Part shown: positions 53,099 to 61,948 of the stretch, in pieces
Position numbering within the stretch: position 1 is the stretch's first letter
Layout: each line of letters opens with the position of its first letter
Assembly: GCA_963169045.1 (NCBI GenBank)
Contig: CAUJDF010000058.1
Coordinates: 248,001 to 312,000 of the forward strand
DNA length: 64,000 nt
Source of the DNA: Myxococcota bacterium
GTDB taxonomy: Bacteria > Myxococcota_A > Bradymonadia > UBA7976 > UBA1532
Reading direction: 5' to 3'
Made by a program: the position numbers and the translations under genes
Notes under the pieces: model-generated
Databases searched by the model: none
Seen by the model: the letters and a program-made list of their open reading frames with translations, nothing else
What the model was told of the DNA's origin: nothing

Positions 53099-53128
53099 AC
53101 CGTAGTCAGCGGCTCGGGGCCTTGTCAA
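53099..53128 (-). promoter_or_regulatory. Promoter of the DsbA-family gene
   Basis: A perfect TTGACA (53123-53128) and TACGGT (53099-53104) on the minus strand are 18 bases apart. Both hexamers are the same as those of the pal promoter. Confidence 0.6.
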
Positions 53129-53211
53129 CCGGGGGGGCCGGCGGCACCCTGGCCGCGCCGGACCCGTCGCCCCGGGGGTACGCCGGGCCCGCGTCCCGTA
53201 TTCGGAGTGGG

Positions 53212-53703
53212 ATGAACGCATGCGCGCGAGCATGGATCGGCCTGGGCGGCAACGAGGGCGAGGTCGAGGCGACGCTGGCCGCCGCCCGGGCGGCGCTGCA
53301 GGTCCTCTCGACCGCCCCGCTGGCGGTGAGCCCGCTGTACGAGAGCGCGCCGTGGGGCGTGGAAGGGCAGGCGAATTTCCTCAATCAGGTCGTGGGGTTG
53401 GCGCCGGCGCTCGGCCCGTGGGAGACGCTTCGGGCGCTGCAGGCGATCGAGGCGGCGCTCGGGCGGGTGCGGCGGGTGCGCTGGGGTCCGCGGACGATCG
53501 ACCTCGATGTGTTGTGCTGGCCCGGGTCGACGCTGGACGCGCCGGCGCTGACACTGCCGCACCCTCACCTGGCGGCGCGGCGCTTCGTGCTGGCGCCCTT
53601 TGCCGACGTGGCGCCCGACCTCGTGGTGCCGGGGCTCGGGCGTACGGTGGCGGCGCTCCTGGCCGGCTGCTCGGATGCCTCCTGGGTGCGGCGCTGCTCC
53701 TGA
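53212..53703 (+). CDS. folK: 2-amino-4-hydroxy-6-hydroxymethyldihydropteridine pyrophosphokinase
   Basis: FolK activates the pterin in folate synthesis. The 163-residue product has WIGLGGNEG, YESAPWGVEGQANFLNQVVG, LGRVRRVRWGPRTIDLDVL and LPHPHLAARRFVLAPFADVAP, all conserved. The ATG lies in AGTGGGATGA with only a weak ribosome site. It overlaps the next frame by about 37 bases. Confidence 0.93.
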   Translation: MNACARAWIGLGGNEGEVEATLAAARAALQVLSTAPLAVSPLYESAPWGVEGQANFLNQVVGLAPALGPWETLRALQAIEAALGRVRRVRWGPRTIDLDVLCWPGSTLDAPALTLPHPHLAARRFVLAPFADVAPDLVVPGLGRTVAALLAGCSDASWVRRCS

Positions 53704-54329
53704 GTGGCCCGGCGCGCGCCGCCGATCTCGACGCGGTGCTGGGCCCCGAGACCGCGGCCCCGCCGAAGGGCCGGCTCGTGCCGTTCACGACGCCGCCGCC
53801 GTCGCCGAGCCCCGAGCAGCTGAAGGAGGGTGGCGAGGCGGCCCTTCGCGACCCGAAGACACTCGTGCGCTACCTCGAAGAGGATCCGTCGCGGCTGACG
53901 GTCGAGGGCCGGACGCCGGCGGAGGTGCTCGGCTTCGCGCAGGTCCTGCTGCGGCTCGAGGAGGTCTTCCTCGCGGAGCGGCTGCTGGCGAAGGCGCACC
54001 AGAAGTGGCCGGAGGAGGCGGATCTCGCCGGCGCCTGGGGGCGGGTGCTCGTCAGCCTCGGCCGGCCCGACGCCGCGAAACGGGCGCTCGACGACGCGCT
54101 CGCCCGCCAGCCGGACGACCCGACGCTGCACTACCTGCTGGGACGCGCCCTGCTCGGCATGGAGCCCCGTACGCCGGAGGTCGAGGCGCGCGCGGCGGCC
54201 GCGTTCGAGAAGACGCTGCAGCTGGCGCCGCAGTTCACCGATCCCGACGGCGTGACCGCGACCGACCTGCGCAGCGTCACCGGCCGCCTTCGCGCCGGCG
54301 CCGGTCCAGGTCCGCAAGGCGCGCCTTGA
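53667..54329 (+). CDS. Exported TPR protein of unknown function
   Basis: The 220-residue product has a signal peptide (LLGCLLGAALLLSGPARAADL) and TPR-like helices (WGRVLVSLGRPDAAKRALDDAL and nearby). No ATG, GTG or TTG precedes the signal peptide in frame within reasonable distance. The coordinate given is a CTG overlapping folK, so the start is uncertain. The tail overlaps the convergent rarA by 53 bases. Confidence 0.6.
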   Translation: MLGCLLGAALLLSGPARAADLDAVLGPETAAPPKGRLVPFTTPPPSPSPEQLKEGGEAALRDPKTLVRYLEEDPSRLTVEGRTPAEVLGFAQVLLRLEEVFLAERLLAKAHQKWPEEADLAGAWGRVLVSLGRPDAAKRALDDALARQPDDPTLHYLLGRALLGMEPRTPEVEARAAAAFEKTLQLAPQFTDPDGVTATDLRSVTGRLRAGAGPGPQGAP

Positions 54330-55590
54330 GCGCGGCCTCGTCGCCCGAATCGCGCGGCTCGAAGAGCTTCGTCCCCTTCATCTCGTCGGGCAGGTAGTCC
54401 TCGGGGACGTAGCCGCCCTCGAAGTCGTGCGGGTACTTGTACGCCGCGCCGTGACCGAGCCGTTTCTGGAGTGAAGTCGAGGCGTTGCGCAGGTGCAGCG
54501 GCACAGGGACGCTGCCGTGGTGTTTCACCGCGGTGCGCGCCGCCGCCAGCGTACGCAAGAGGGTGTTGCTCTTCGGCGCGCAGGCCAGGTACGTCGCCGC
54601 CTGCATCAGCGCGAACATGCCCTCGGGCAGTCCCACGAAATGGAACGCCTGCTGCGCCGCGACGGCGACCTGGAGCGCGCGTGGATCGGCGTGCCCGATG
54701 TCCTCGCTGGCGAAGATGACCATGCGCCGCAGCAGGAACAGCGGGTCCTCGCCCGAGTCGACCATGCGCTGCAGCCAGTACGCCGTCGCGTCGGGATCGC
54801 TGCCGCGCATCGACTTGATGAAGGCGCTGATCACCTGGTAGTGCGCGTCGCCGGCCTTGTCGTAGAGCAGCGCGCGCTTGTCGACGGCTTGCCGGACCTC
54901 GTCGGGGCCGAGGTGATCGTGCTGATCGAGCGCCGTCTCGAGCAGGTTCAGCGCGACGCGGGCGTCCCCGTCGGCGGAGGCGACGAGCGCGTCGAAGGCC
55001 TCGGACGCGATCGTGGCCACGGGCCACCGCGCGGCCCGGACGGGATGGGCGAAGGCGCGCTCGAGCAGCGTGCGGACGTGCTCGGGGCCGAGGCGCTCGA
55101 GCACCACGACGCGGGCCCGCGACAGGAGCGCCGCGTTCAGCTCGAAGCTCGGGTTCTCGGTCGTGGCGCCGATGAGCGTGACGGTGCCGTCCTCGACGTG
55201 CGGCAGCAGGGCGTCCTGCTGGCCCTTGTTGAAGCGGTGGATCTCGTCGATGAACAGGATCGTGCGCTGCCGGTGGTACTTGCGGCGCGCCTTCGCCGCC
55301 TCGACGAGCGACCGGATCTCCTTGACACCGCCCATGACGGCCGAGAAGGGCTCGAAGTGGCTGCCGGTGCGCGCGGCGATGATGCGGGCGAGCGTCGTCT
55401 TGCCCGTGCCCGGCGGCCCCCAGAGGACGATGCTCGGCAGCCGGTCCTGCTCGATGGCGCGGCGCAGCCAGCTGCGGGGGCCGACGGCCTTCTCCTGACC
55501 GACGTAGTCGTCGAGGTCGCGCGGGCGGACGGCCTCGGCGAGTGGCGCGCCGGAGGGATCCCGGTGGTTCGCGTGATCGAAGAGGTCCAC
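54277..55590 (-). CDS. rarA: Replication-associated recombination ATPase RarA (MgsA)
   Basis: The 437-residue AAA+ protein has Walker A GPPGTGKT at residues 58-65, Walker B ILFIDEIHRFNKGQQDALLP and sensor I GATTENPSFELN. The C-terminal MgsA domain reads FASEDIGHADPRALQVA, and a tail follows with YKYPHDFEGGYVPEDYLPD. RarA acts at stalled forks. The start is a GTG giving (M)DLFDHANHRD. The first bases lie six bases after the DUF1302-like stop. Confidence 0.95.
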   Translation of the reverse strand: MDLFDHANHRDPSGAPLAEAVRPRDLDDYVGQEKAVGPRSWLRRAIEQDRLPSIVLWGPPGTGKTTLARIIAARTGSHFEPFSAVMGGVKEIRSLVEAAKARRKYHRQRTILFIDEIHRFNKGQQDALLPHVEDGTVTLIGATTENPSFELNAALLSRARVVVLERLGPEHVRTLLERAFAHPVRAARWPVATIASEAFDALVASADGDARVALNLLETALDQHDHLGPDEVRQAVDKRALLYDKAGDAHYQVISAFIKSMRGSDPDATAYWLQRMVDSGEDPLFLLRRMVIFASEDIGHADPRALQVAVAAQQAFHFVGLPEGMFALMQAATYLACAPKSNTLLRTLAAARTAVKHHGSVPVPLHLRNASTSLQKRLGHGAAYKYPHDFEGGYVPEDYLPDEMKGTKLFEPRDSGDEAALKARLADLDRRRREGGR

Positions 55591-55595
55591 GGCGG

Positions 55596-57101
55596 TCAGA
55601 ACGATAGCGCGTAGCGCGCGTACGCGTGGTCGTTGGCGTCGAACAGGCCGCCGGGCGAGTCGTCGGGGCCCTGGAGGAAGACGGCGCCGACCTGCGCCTC
55701 GTGGTTGTCCCGGGGGCGCCAGGCGATCTGCGGGGCGACGAGGACGTCCTCGCGGGTCAGGCCGTATTGAGCGGCGACCTGCAGCGTGAGCTCGTCCTCG
55801 AGCGGCGCCCAGCGGACCTGACCGACGAGGTTCGCGAGGTGCCGGCCGACGAGGTACCAGTCGCGGTCCTCGAGCGGCTTCAGCCCGAACGCCTCGAGGG
55901 TGATCTGGAAGGTGGTGCTCGGCATGTAGTCGACGCCGCCGGCCCAGGAGAGCGAGGCGGCGCGCTCCGGCTCGAGGTCGGCGGTGTAGAGCGTGCGCGC
56001 GGGCGTCCAGGCGACGTCGGCCTTGAACGCGAAGTCGCCGGCCACGTAGACGCCGTCGGCGCCGAACGTCGCCAGGCGGTCGTAGCGGCTCGTGTAGGGC
56101 AGGCCGCCGCCCTGGACGGTGGACTGCAGCTTCGGGAAGAGCCGCGCGAGCGTCGCCAGGTCGTTGTCGCGCACGGCGACGAGCAGCTCGACGAACTCGG
56201 GGTCGACCTCGAGCGAGGGGATGCGGTCCCAGCCGTAGAAGGTGTTCAGGCGCAGGTCGAGGCCGCCGCCGGACCACGCGACGCGCCCGCCGGCGCTCCC
56301 CTGGCGGGGCGACTCGTCGGGCGGGTCCGGCGAGAGCAGCAGGGCCTGTACGTCCTCCTGGGAGGCGGGCGGCACGGCGCCGGCGAGGAACGCCAGCATC
56401 GGCTCGAACTGCGGCTGCGCGGCGACCGGCGCCCAGTCGCTGCCGAACAGCCAGGCGCGGTGCGGCGCGAAGAACGGCACGTACACGCCTTCGAAGGTCA
56501 GCGAGCCGGCCTCGAGCGTGAGGGTGTGCGTGGCCCGGGCCGCGAGCACGGGCACGAGCGGCGTCTCGAGGTCGACGTCGATGCCCTCGCGGTAGTCGAC
56601 GGGGTTGACGACGTCGTTGGGGCTGTTGGCGTCGGTGCTGCCCCAGCGCACGACCTGGTTGCCGACGGAGACGACGGTGGCGCCGAAGCGCCCGGTCGCG
56701 TAGGCCTCGCGCAGCTCGGGCTCGTACTCGTAGCGCGCGCCGTCGAAGTCATAGGCGGGCGTGCGCGCCACGTGGCTCATGCGGCCGGCGACGAGCGCCG
56801 ACAGCGCCGGCGTGATCTGCCCGGCCATCTCGAGGTCGAGGCGCTCGCGCGTCTCGAAGACGTCCTCGCCGTCGCGGTCGTGCGCGAGATCGAAGGCTGC
56901 CTCGAGCCGCAACCGGCCGCCGAACCGTAGGGTGGGCGAGAAGCCCGACGCCATGCCCGGCGCGGGCGGCATCGCCTCGAGATCGGCGTCGCCGGGCGGC
57001 GCCGGCATGCCTTCGAGATCGGCGTCGCCGGGCGGCGCCGGCATGCCCTCGAGGTCGGGATCCCCGGCCTGCAGCAAGGCGACGAGCAGGACGGGGAGCA
57101 A
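55596..57101 (-). CDS. DUF1302-like outer-membrane beta-barrel protein
   Basis: The 501-residue protein starts at TTG, three bases after the stop of the LolA-like gene. A short hydrophobic leader and a repeated 12-residue unit (DADLEGMPAPPG type) are followed by many alternating beta strands (FGGRLRLEAAFDL, FVELLVAVRD, ITLEAFGLKPLED). It ends in Phe after DHAYARYALSF, a barrel-assembly C-terminus. DUF1302 proteins usually pair with LolA-like and RND exporters; the LolA-like gene is next, but no exporter is seen. Confidence 0.8.
   Translation of the reverse strand: MLPVLLVALLQAGDPDLEGMPAPPGDADLEGMPAPPGDADLEAMPPAPGMASGFSPTLRFGGRLRLEAAFDLAHDRDGEDVFETRERLDLEMAGQITPALSALVAGRMSHVARTPAYDFDGARYEYEPELREAYATGRFGATVVSVGNQVVRWGSTDANSPNDVVNPVDYREGIDVDLETPLVPVLAARATHTLTLEAGSLTFEGVYVPFFAPHRAWLFGSDWAPVAAQPQFEPMLAFLAGAVPPASQEDVQALLLSPDPPDESPRQGSAGGRVAWSGGGLDLRLNTFYGWDRIPSLEVDPEFVELLVAVRDNDLATLARLFPKLQSTVQGGGLPYTSRYDRLATFGADGVYVAGDFAFKADVAWTPARTLYTADLEPERAASLSWAGGVDYMPSTTFQITLEAFGLKPLEDRDWYLVGRHLANLVGQVRWAPLEDELTLQVAAQYGLTREDVLVAPQIAWRPRDNHEAQVGAVFLQGPDDSPGGLFDANDHAYARYALSF
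56965..57072 (-). repeat. 36-base tandem repeat in the DUF1302-like gene
   Basis: A 36-base unit (57001-57036) is repeated with divergence at 57037-57072 and before 57000. It encodes copies of DADLEGMPAPPG at the N-terminus of the barrel protein. Confidence 0.75.
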
Positions 57102-57104
57102 GGC

Positions 57105-57878
57105 TCAGCCCTTGGAGAGGTTGTCGGGCGCGAACTCGGCGGGATCGAGCGGCGTCTTCGTGTCGAGGCCGTCGATCGTCAGGAAGGTGCTCGTGCCCTC
57201 CTGCTTGTTCCACATCTGGCTCTTCGTGATGACCCACTGGCCATCGATCTGCTTCGCTTCGTGCAGCTTGAACACCTTGAGCAGCTCTCCCTTGGTGTCG
57301 AAGAACTTGATCTGTTGCGGCAGGAAGTTGTCCTTGCGCACCCAGAGCTCGACCTTGCTGTAACGGTCTTCGCTCTGTTTCGGCGTGGCCAGGACGTGAT
57401 GGCAGTCGACGCCGTCGATCGTCTCGTCGGCCTTCTTGTCGTAGGTGGCGGTCTTCACGTCGCGGCTCTCCATGTCCGCGTACGAGAAGTCGCTGCCCAT
57501 GAACGAGCCGTTCTTCTGGTTGCCCGCGATGCGACGCGTGCGCTTGAGCGCCGGCAGGTAGAGGTACATGTCGTCGGCGGCGTCGCCGGCCTGCTCGAGC
57601 AGCAAGAAGGCCGTCCCCTGCACGTCGGCGGGCGCCAGGAAGCGCATCATGCTCTTGTGCAGGGAGTCCTTGGCGAGCGTGCGCGTGAGCAGCTTGCGCT
57701 CGCGCTTCTCGCCCGACTTCGACTGCAGCACCATCGTGATCTGCGCCTGCCCCGAGTCGAAGCCGAGGCTGTTGCGATCGGTAGCCTTCTGCACGATCTG
57801 CTCGGCGGTGAGGTCCTGGGCGCCCGCCGGCAGGGCGACGGCCAGCAAGAGGGCCACGAGCCGCTTACGCATCTGCAA
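57105..57878 (-). CDS. Outer-membrane lipoprotein-sorting-like protein (LolA/LolB fold)
   Basis: The 257-residue protein has a signal peptide (RLVALLLAVALPAGAQ). The LolA-like fold used with RND-type and DUF1302 systems follows: LTAEQIVQKATDRN, MVLQSKSGEKRERKLL, YLYLPALKRTRRIAGNQKNG and SFMGSDFSYADME. It lies just before the barrel gene and probably delivers lipid or lipoprotein to the outer membrane. The exact substrate is unknown. Confidence 0.85.
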   Translation of the reverse strand: MQMRKRLVALLLAVALPAGAQDLTAEQIVQKATDRNSLGFDSGQAQITMVLQSKSGEKRERKLLTRTLAKDSLHKSMMRFLAPADVQGTAFLLLEQAGDAADDMYLYLPALKRTRRIAGNQKNGSFMGSDFSYADMESRDVKTATYDKKADETIDGVDCHHVLATPKQSEDRYSKVELWVRKDNFLPQQIKFFDTKGELLKVFKLHEAKQIDGQWVITKSQMWNKQEGTSTFLTIDGLDTKTPLDPAEFAPDNLSKG

Positions 57879-57902
57879 ACTCCCGGAAAGAGGGCCGAAA
57901 TC

Positions 57903-59909
57903 TCAGCTGTTCTCGGAGCCGTCCGCGCTCGACGCCGCGAGGTCGATGATGCGCGCGTTGCCCACGTAGGTCTTGGTCTCGTACTTCGTGATGCGGCCGA
58001 TCTTCCGCACGATGTCGGCCATGCGCTGCGCCTCGCGCTGGATCGTGTCGGCGGCCTTGTGGTTCGCGTCCTCGGCCGCGATGCGCCGCTTGAGCAGCTC
58101 GGCGTAGCCCATGATGCTCGTCAGCGGCTGGTTCAGCTCGTGCGCCGCCGTCCCCGCGAGCTCCGCGAGCACGGCCTGCCGCTCGCTCTGCAGCAGCTTC
58201 TCCTGCGTCTGGTGCAGCCGGTTCTCCATCTTGATCCGGTCGCGCAGATCTTGAAGCAGGCCGACGGTGGCCACTTCCTTGCCCTCGACCCTCACGATCG
58301 AGGCCGCGAGCATCACTGGCAGCATGTTACCTTCCGCGTCGATGACGTCGCGTCGCACCGGCGGGAAGATGCGGCCCTCCCCGCCCTGCTCGGCGCCGCG
58401 CAGGGCGGCCATCGTCTCCGCGGCGCCGCCCTCCGGGTAGAAGTGCGTGACGTGGATCTTGCCCACGACCTTGTCGGCGCTGATGCCGAAGAGGCGCTCC
58501 GCCGCCTTGCTGAAGACGAGGATGTTGCCCTCGAGGTCGGTGGCCACCACCGCGTCGTTCGAGGCGTCGACGAGGCTCTGCAGGAAGTCGCGGGTGCGGG
58601 CGAGCTCGCGGGCGAGGGCGCGCTCTGCAGTCACGTCGCGCACGGTGATGCTGTAGCTGTCGCTCTCGCCGGGCAGCCGGGCGACGCTCACGCTCAGCAC
58701 GAGGTCGCTCGCGCCGCCGAGCTGCACGTCGGCGGGGCCGGCGACGTCGCCCGCGCGCGCCTGCTCGATGAGCGCGTCGAGGCTCGGCCGGTCCCCCTCG
58801 ACGAGCAGGTCGCCGAACGACAGGCCGATGCCGAGCGGGCGCGGCAGCGCGAACATGCGATCCGCCTGCCGGTTCATGAAGTGGATGCCGCCCGCCCCGT
58901 CGGTGATGAACATGCCGTCGGCGGAATTCTCGAAGAAATCCTCGTACTTCTGGACGATGCGCAGCCGCTGCTCGACGACGGCCTTGGCCTGGCTCGCGCG
59001 GTCGGACTCCTCTTTGATCTGGGAGAAGTGGCGCGCGTTGGAGACGGCGATGCTCGTGGCGTTGGCCACGATTTGACCGAAGTGGCGCTCGCGGTCGCCG
59101 AACTGGGCGAGCGGGCGCACGGAGCGCAGGAAGAGCACGCCCGTGCAGCGCTGGCCGTCCATCAACGGGAAGAGCGCCACGGAGCGCACGTCGAGCTGCG
59201 CCAGGCGGTCCATCACCGGGTCGAACAGCGGATCGGCGGAGATGTCGGCGATGATCAGCGGCTCGCGTGTCTCGAGGACCCGCTGGATCTCGGGGTAGCC
59301 ATCGACCGAGATCAGGCGGTCGGTGACGCCGGTGTCGTCGGAGGTGGCGACGACGCGGCCGGTGCGGCCGTCCTCTTCGACGAGCACGACGGAGCAGCGG
59401 TCCGTCTTGAGCACGCCGGCCACCAGCGTGGTCACGTCGTGCAGGATCTGGCGCAGATCGAGGCGGCTGGCGAGCCGCTGGCTGATGTCGAGCAGCGAGA
59501 GCACGTCGTTGCGCTTGCTCTCGAGCGCCTGCGCGTACTCGGTGATGCGGATGTGCGCGCGCACGCGCGCCACGACCTCCCCGAGGTGAAAGGGCTTGCT
59601 GATGAAGTCGTCGGCCCCGTCGGCGAGCGCCTCCTGCAGGATCTCCTGGCTGGCGCGCGCGGTGAGCACGATGACCTGCAGGCCGATCGTGTGCGGATCG
59701 CTCCGCAGCGCCCGCAGGACGTCGAAGCCGTCGAGCTTCGGCATCATCAGGTCGAGCAGGACGAGGTCGGGGCGCCGGAACTCGATCGCCGCCAGGGCCG
59801 CCTCGCCGTCGCCGACCGCCGCCACCTCGTAGCCGTGCTCCGCCAGCGCGCGCATGAGCAGGTCGCGGATGAGCTGCTCGTCATCGACCACGAGGATGTA
59901 CGGCTTCAT
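57903..59909 (-). CDS. REC-GAF-PAS-PAS-HisKA sensor protein without HATPase domain
   Basis: The 668-residue protein has a receiver domain with Asp53 (VLLDLMMPKLDG), a GAF domain (about 130-300), two PAS domains and a HisKA box (AAHELNQPLTSIMGYAELL) with His590. It stops 78 residues after that His, and no ATPase domain follows in any frame because the LolA-like gene begins 24 bases later. It may be phosphorylated by another kinase or act as a dimerising scaffold. The ATG overlaps the larC stop (ATGA). Confidence 0.85.
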   Translation of the reverse strand: MKPYILVVDDEQLIRDLLMRALAEHGYEVAAVGDGEAALAAIEFRRPDLVLLDLMMPKLDGFDVLRALRSDPHTIGLQVIVLTARASQEILQEALADGADDFISKPFHLGEVVARVRAHIRITEYAQALESKRNDVLSLLDISQRLASRLDLRQILHDVTTLVAGVLKTDRCSVVLVEEDGRTGRVVATSDDTGVTDRLISVDGYPEIQRVLETREPLIIADISADPLFDPVMDRLAQLDVRSVALFPLMDGQRCTGVLFLRSVRPLAQFGDRERHFGQIVANATSIAVSNARHFSQIKEESDRASQAKAVVEQRLRIVQKYEDFFENSADGMFITDGAGGIHFMNRQADRMFALPRPLGIGLSFGDLLVEGDRPSLDALIEQARAGDVAGPADVQLGGASDLVLSVSVARLPGESDSYSITVRDVTAERALARELARTRDFLQSLVDASNDAVVATDLEGNILVFSKAAERLFGISADKVVGKIHVTHFYPEGGAAETMAALRGAEQGGEGRIFPPVRRDVIDAEGNMLPVMLAASIVRVEGKEVATVGLLQDLRDRIKMENRLHQTQEKLLQSERQAVLAELAGTAAHELNQPLTSIMGYAELLKRRIAAEDANHKAADTIQREAQRMADIVRKIGRITKYETKTYVGNARIIDLAASSADGSENS

Positions 59910-61165
59910 CGACCCTGCTCCCGATCCACGTACGCAGCGATCGCGTGCTGGTACACCGTCTTCAGCGGAACGCCGCGCTCGCGGGCGAGGCGCGCGCAGG
60001 CCTCGTACTCGGGGGCGGCGTTGACCACCTTGCCGTCCCGCCGCGCCACCTTCACCGACACGTCGCCGAAGGGTGTCGACACCGTCACGTGCGCGCGATC
60101 GAGCTTGAGGCGCGTCACCGGGAAGCGCCGCAGGCCGATGGCCGACGACTCGGCGAGCAGCACGTCCTCGATCGCGGCGCGCCGACCGGCGTCGCACAGC
60201 GCGCCAACGAGCAGGCCGGGCCGGTTCTTCTTCATGTGGAGCGGGACGAACCAGGCGTCCTTCGCGCCGGCGTCGAACAGGCGTTCGAGCAGGTAGCCGG
60301 CGATCTCGGGCGACATGTCGTCGACGTTGGCCTCGATCACGGTGCACTCGGCGTCGGCGGGGTCGGTGCGGCCCAGCACGAGGCGCAACAGGTTGGGCCG
60401 GTCGGGAAAGTCCGCGTTGCCGGCGCCCCAGCCCACGCGCTCCACCGTCATCGCCGGGTAGGGCCCGACGCGCGTGGCCCAGGCGCGCACGAAGGCGGCG
60501 CCCGTCGGCGTGACGAGCTCGCGGTCGAGGCCCGACGGCGCGATGGGGACGCCCTGCAGGATCTCGAGGGTGGCCGGGGCGGGGCAGGGGATGCGCCCGT
60601 GGGCGCTGCGGATGAAGCCGCGCCCGATGGGGACCGGGGCCGCCTCGACGCGGTCGACGCCGAGCTGCCAGATGCCCCAGGCCGAGCCGACGATGTCGAT
60701 CACCGAGTCGACGGCGCCGACCTCGTGGAAGTGGACGCGCTCGACGTCGACGCCGTGCACGCGCGCCTCGGCTTCGGCGATGGCGCGAAAGGCGGCGAGC
60801 GCGCGCTCGACGACCGGCGGCGGGAGGCGGCCGCCCTCGATGACCCGCACGATGTCGCGGTAGGCGTAGTCGTCCCGCCGCGTGACGATCGTGGGCTTCG
60901 CCGGCGCCACCGGGACGAAGCGCACTTCCTCGTCGGCGGGGAGGGCGGGCCCCTCGATCACGCCGCCGATCACGACGTCGACGTGCGTGCCGCGCAGGCC
61001 GTTCTTGTGGACGGTGCTCACCTGCAGGTGCCAGCCGCCCAGGTCCAGCGTGCGCAGCGCCTCTTCCAGCCGGCCGGCGTCCAGACCGAGGTCGACGAGC
61101 GCCCCCAGCGTCATGTCGCCGGCCACGCCGGAGAAGCAGTCGAAGTAGAGGATGCGCTCGCTCAC
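59906..61165 (-). CDS. larC: Nickel-pincer cofactor cyclometallase LarC
   Basis: LarC inserts nickel to finish the pincer nucleotide cofactor of lactate racemase (LarA). The 419-residue product begins (M)SERILYFDCFSGVAGDMTLG and contains VHFHEVGAVDSVIDIVG, CPAPATLEIL and VDDMSPEIAGYLLERLFDAG. The start is GTG and overlaps the larB stop. Neither larA nor larE is in the window. Other Ni-pincer enzymes may be served. Confidence 0.93.
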   Translation of the reverse strand: MSERILYFDCFSGVAGDMTLGALVDLGLDAGRLEEALRTLDLGGWHLQVSTVHKNGLRGTHVDVVIGGVIEGPALPADEEVRFVPVAPAKPTIVTRRDDYAYRDIVRVIEGGRLPPPVVERALAAFRAIAEAEARVHGVDVERVHFHEVGAVDSVIDIVGSAWGIWQLGVDRVEAAPVPIGRGFIRSAHGRIPCPAPATLEILQGVPIAPSGLDRELVTPTGAAFVRAWATRVGPYPAMTVERVGWGAGNADFPDRPNLLRLVLGRTDPADAECTVIEANVDDMSPEIAGYLLERLFDAGAKDAWFVPLHMKKNRPGLLVGALCDAGRRAAIEDVLLAESSAIGLRRFPVTRLKLDRAHVTVSTPFGDVSVKVARRDGKVVNAAPEYEACARLARERGVPLKTVYQHAIAAYVDREQGR

Positions 61166-61926
61166 CGGAGCTCCGCCCGGTTCATGAGCGTGGCCGCGAA
61201 CGCCGCCCCGAAGCCGTTGTCGATGTTGACCACGGTGACGCCGGACGCGCACGAGTTCAGCATCGCCAGGAGCGCCGCGACGCCGCCCAGGTTCGCCCCG
61301 TAACCGACGCTCGTCGGCACGGCGATCACCGGACGCGCGACGAGGCCGCCGACGACCGAAGGCAACGCGCCCTCCATGCCGGCGACTACGATCAGAACCG
61401 ACGCGGAACGCAGCAGATCCACTCTTGAAATCAGCCGATGCAGCCCGGCGACGCCCACGTCGTAGAGCGTCTCGACGGTGTTGCCGCACATGCGGGCGGT
61501 GACGACGGACTCCTCGGCGACGGGCAGGTCGCTCGTGCCCGCGGCGACGACGAGCAGGGGGCCGCGGCCCTGGTCCGGGGCGGGCGCGTCCTCGACGCAG
61601 AGGCAGCGCGCGAGGGCTTCGTAGCGCACGGGCAGGCCGGGGAGCAGGTCGGCGATGGCGGCGGCCTTCTCCGCGTCGACGCGCGTGGCGAGCACACGCT
61701 GGCCGCGGTCGTGGAGGACGCGGGCGACGGCGGCGATGTGCTCGGGTGTCTTGCCCTGACCGAAGACGACCTCGGGGATCCCACGGCGCTCGGCGCGCTC
61801 GACGTCGACGTTGGCGAAGCCCAGATCGACGTAGCCGCTCAACGTCCCCGCGGCCTCCGCCACGGCGACGCGCCCCGCCGCCACATCCTCGAGCAGGCGG
61901 CGCAATTCTCTCTCGGTCAGGCTCAT
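61162..61926 (-). CDS. larB: Pyridinium-3,5-biscarboxylate mononucleotide synthase LarB
   Basis: LarB carboxylates and hydrolyses nicotinic acid adenine dinucleotide, the first step of pincer cofactor synthesis. The 254-residue product has a PurE-like fold: VVAAGTSDLPVAEESVVTA, VAGMEGALPSVVGGL and PTSVGYGANLGGVAALL. It begins 22 bases after the CheA stop and overlaps larC by four bases (GTGA). Confidence 0.93.
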   Translation of the reverse strand: MSLTERELRRLLEDVAAGRVAVAEAAGTLSGYVDLGFANVDVERAERRGIPEVVFGQGKTPEHIAAVARVLHDRGQRVLATRVDAEKAAAIADLLPGLPVRYEALARCLCVEDAPAPDQGRGPLLVVAAGTSDLPVAEESVVTARMCGNTVETLYDVGVAGLHRLISRVDLLRSASVLIVVAGMEGALPSVVGGLVARPVIAVPTSVGYGANLGGVAALLAMLNSCASGVTVVNIDNGFGAAFAATLMNRAELR

Positions 61927-61948
61927 GCGATGCGCTCCGGGGGGCGGA

